In this document: positions 63,762 to 64,000 of the stretch, piece by piece
Layout of the letters: each line of letters opens with the position of its first letter
Numbering within the stretch: position 1 is the stretch's first letter
Source: Gallionella sp.
GTDB taxonomy: Bacteria; Pseudomonadota; Gammaproteobacteria; Burkholderiales; Gallionellaceae
DNA length: 64,000 nucleotides
NCBI GenBank assembly: GCA_028699065.1
Contig: JAQVVH010000002.1
Coordinates: forward strand, 186,001-250,000
Reading direction: 5' to 3'
Program-made: the position numbers and the translations under genes
The notes under the pieces: generated by a model
What the model saw: only the letters and a program-made list of their open reading frames with translations
The model's database searches: none
Told to the model about the DNA's origin: nothing

Positions 63762-64000
63762 ATGGCGACCACGATGGGACGGTTGGATAGCGCCAACCTT
63801 AACGGCGGCCAAAAACTGGCGGTCAAATATTTTCTGGTTGCAGGCATTTTGTTTGGTGCGCAGATCCTGTTCGGACTGATTTCTGGACTGCAATACCTCA
63901 TGCCGGAACTGCTCTACGGTGTACTCGACTTCAGCGTGAACCGCATGGTGCATATCAATGCACTGGTCGTCTGGCTGTTGTACGGTTTCCTCGGCTCGGT
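63762..64000 (+). CDS. norB: Nitric oxide reductase catalytic subunit NorB, 5' part
   Basis: The first 79 residues of the haem-copper-oxidase-like subunit that reduces two NO to N2O. Helix one (KYFLVAGILFGAQILFGLIS) and the signature FSVNRMVHINALVVWLLYGF, including a haem-ligand His, identify it. AGGAG precedes the ATG, two bases after the norC stop. The rest lies beyond the window, so completeness cannot be judged. Confidence 0.93.
   Translation, partial: MATTMGRLDSANLNGGQKLAVKYFLVAGILFGAQILFGLISGLQYLMPELLYGVLDFSVNRMVHINALVVWLLYGFLGS

Overview
The window looks like the chromosome of a betaproteobacterium, probably in the Nitrosomonadales (Gallionella/Sideroxydans/Sulfuricella-like). That placement rests on gene order and protein wording, not on a database search. 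It is dense and mostly housekeeping: about 53 protein genes, one tRNA, many recognisable promoters and hairpins, and no phage, insertion sequence or CRISPR array.

Layout. 1-844: a frameshifted O-acetylhomoserine sulfhydrylase gene with a switch-like leader. 1028-5265: mfd-serB. 5288-9727 (minus): yceD-rpmF-plsX-fabH-fabD-fabG, fatty acid and phospholipid initiation without acpP or fabF. 9783-11569: yceF (maf), an RsmI-family methylase and dksA. 11634-20008 (minus): the translation/RNA block rimP-nusA-infB-rbfA-truB, then rpsO-pnp. 20126-26708 (minus): nadE, an OmpA-like porin, typA and htpG. 27039-32438: rhlE, rluC (minus) and rne. 32506-33903: gltX. 33937-44417 (minus): a cyclic-di-GMP signalling island made of a PAS-GGDEF-EAL protein, a membrane GGDEF protein with its own PhnD-like binding protein, a 1280-residue hybrid kinase and an HD-GYP response regulator; a lone tRNA-Val(CAC) on the plus strand sits inside it. 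44425-58926 (minus): the long envelope/translation run rpsB-tsf-pyrH-frr-uppS-cdsA-dxr-rseP-bamA-skp-lpxD-fabZ-lpxA-lpxB-rnhB, followed by a small CopD-like membrane protein. 59120-61632: a low-molecular-weight protein tyrosine phosphatase and uvrB. 61715-64000: a nitric-oxide module with an nsrR/hemerythrin operon diverging from a small membrane protein gene, norC and the start of norB.

How it works together. The ribosome, RNA-decay and envelope genes share a striking promoter signature: a -10 box followed at once by GCGCGCC. It occurs at eight promoters, and dksA lies in the same window, so coordinated stringent (DksA/ppGpp) control is a natural hypothesis. Three ribosomal protein genes (rpmF, rpsO, rpsB) are each followed by a terminator-like hairpin before the next gene, and another hairpin stands in the rimP leader. 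The least ordinary parts are the leader of the sulfhydrylase gene, which can fold into mutually exclusive helices that hide or free the ribosome binding site, the PhnD-binding-protein/diguanylate-cyclase pair with its neighbouring phosphorelay, and the inverted-repeat-rich nor control region.
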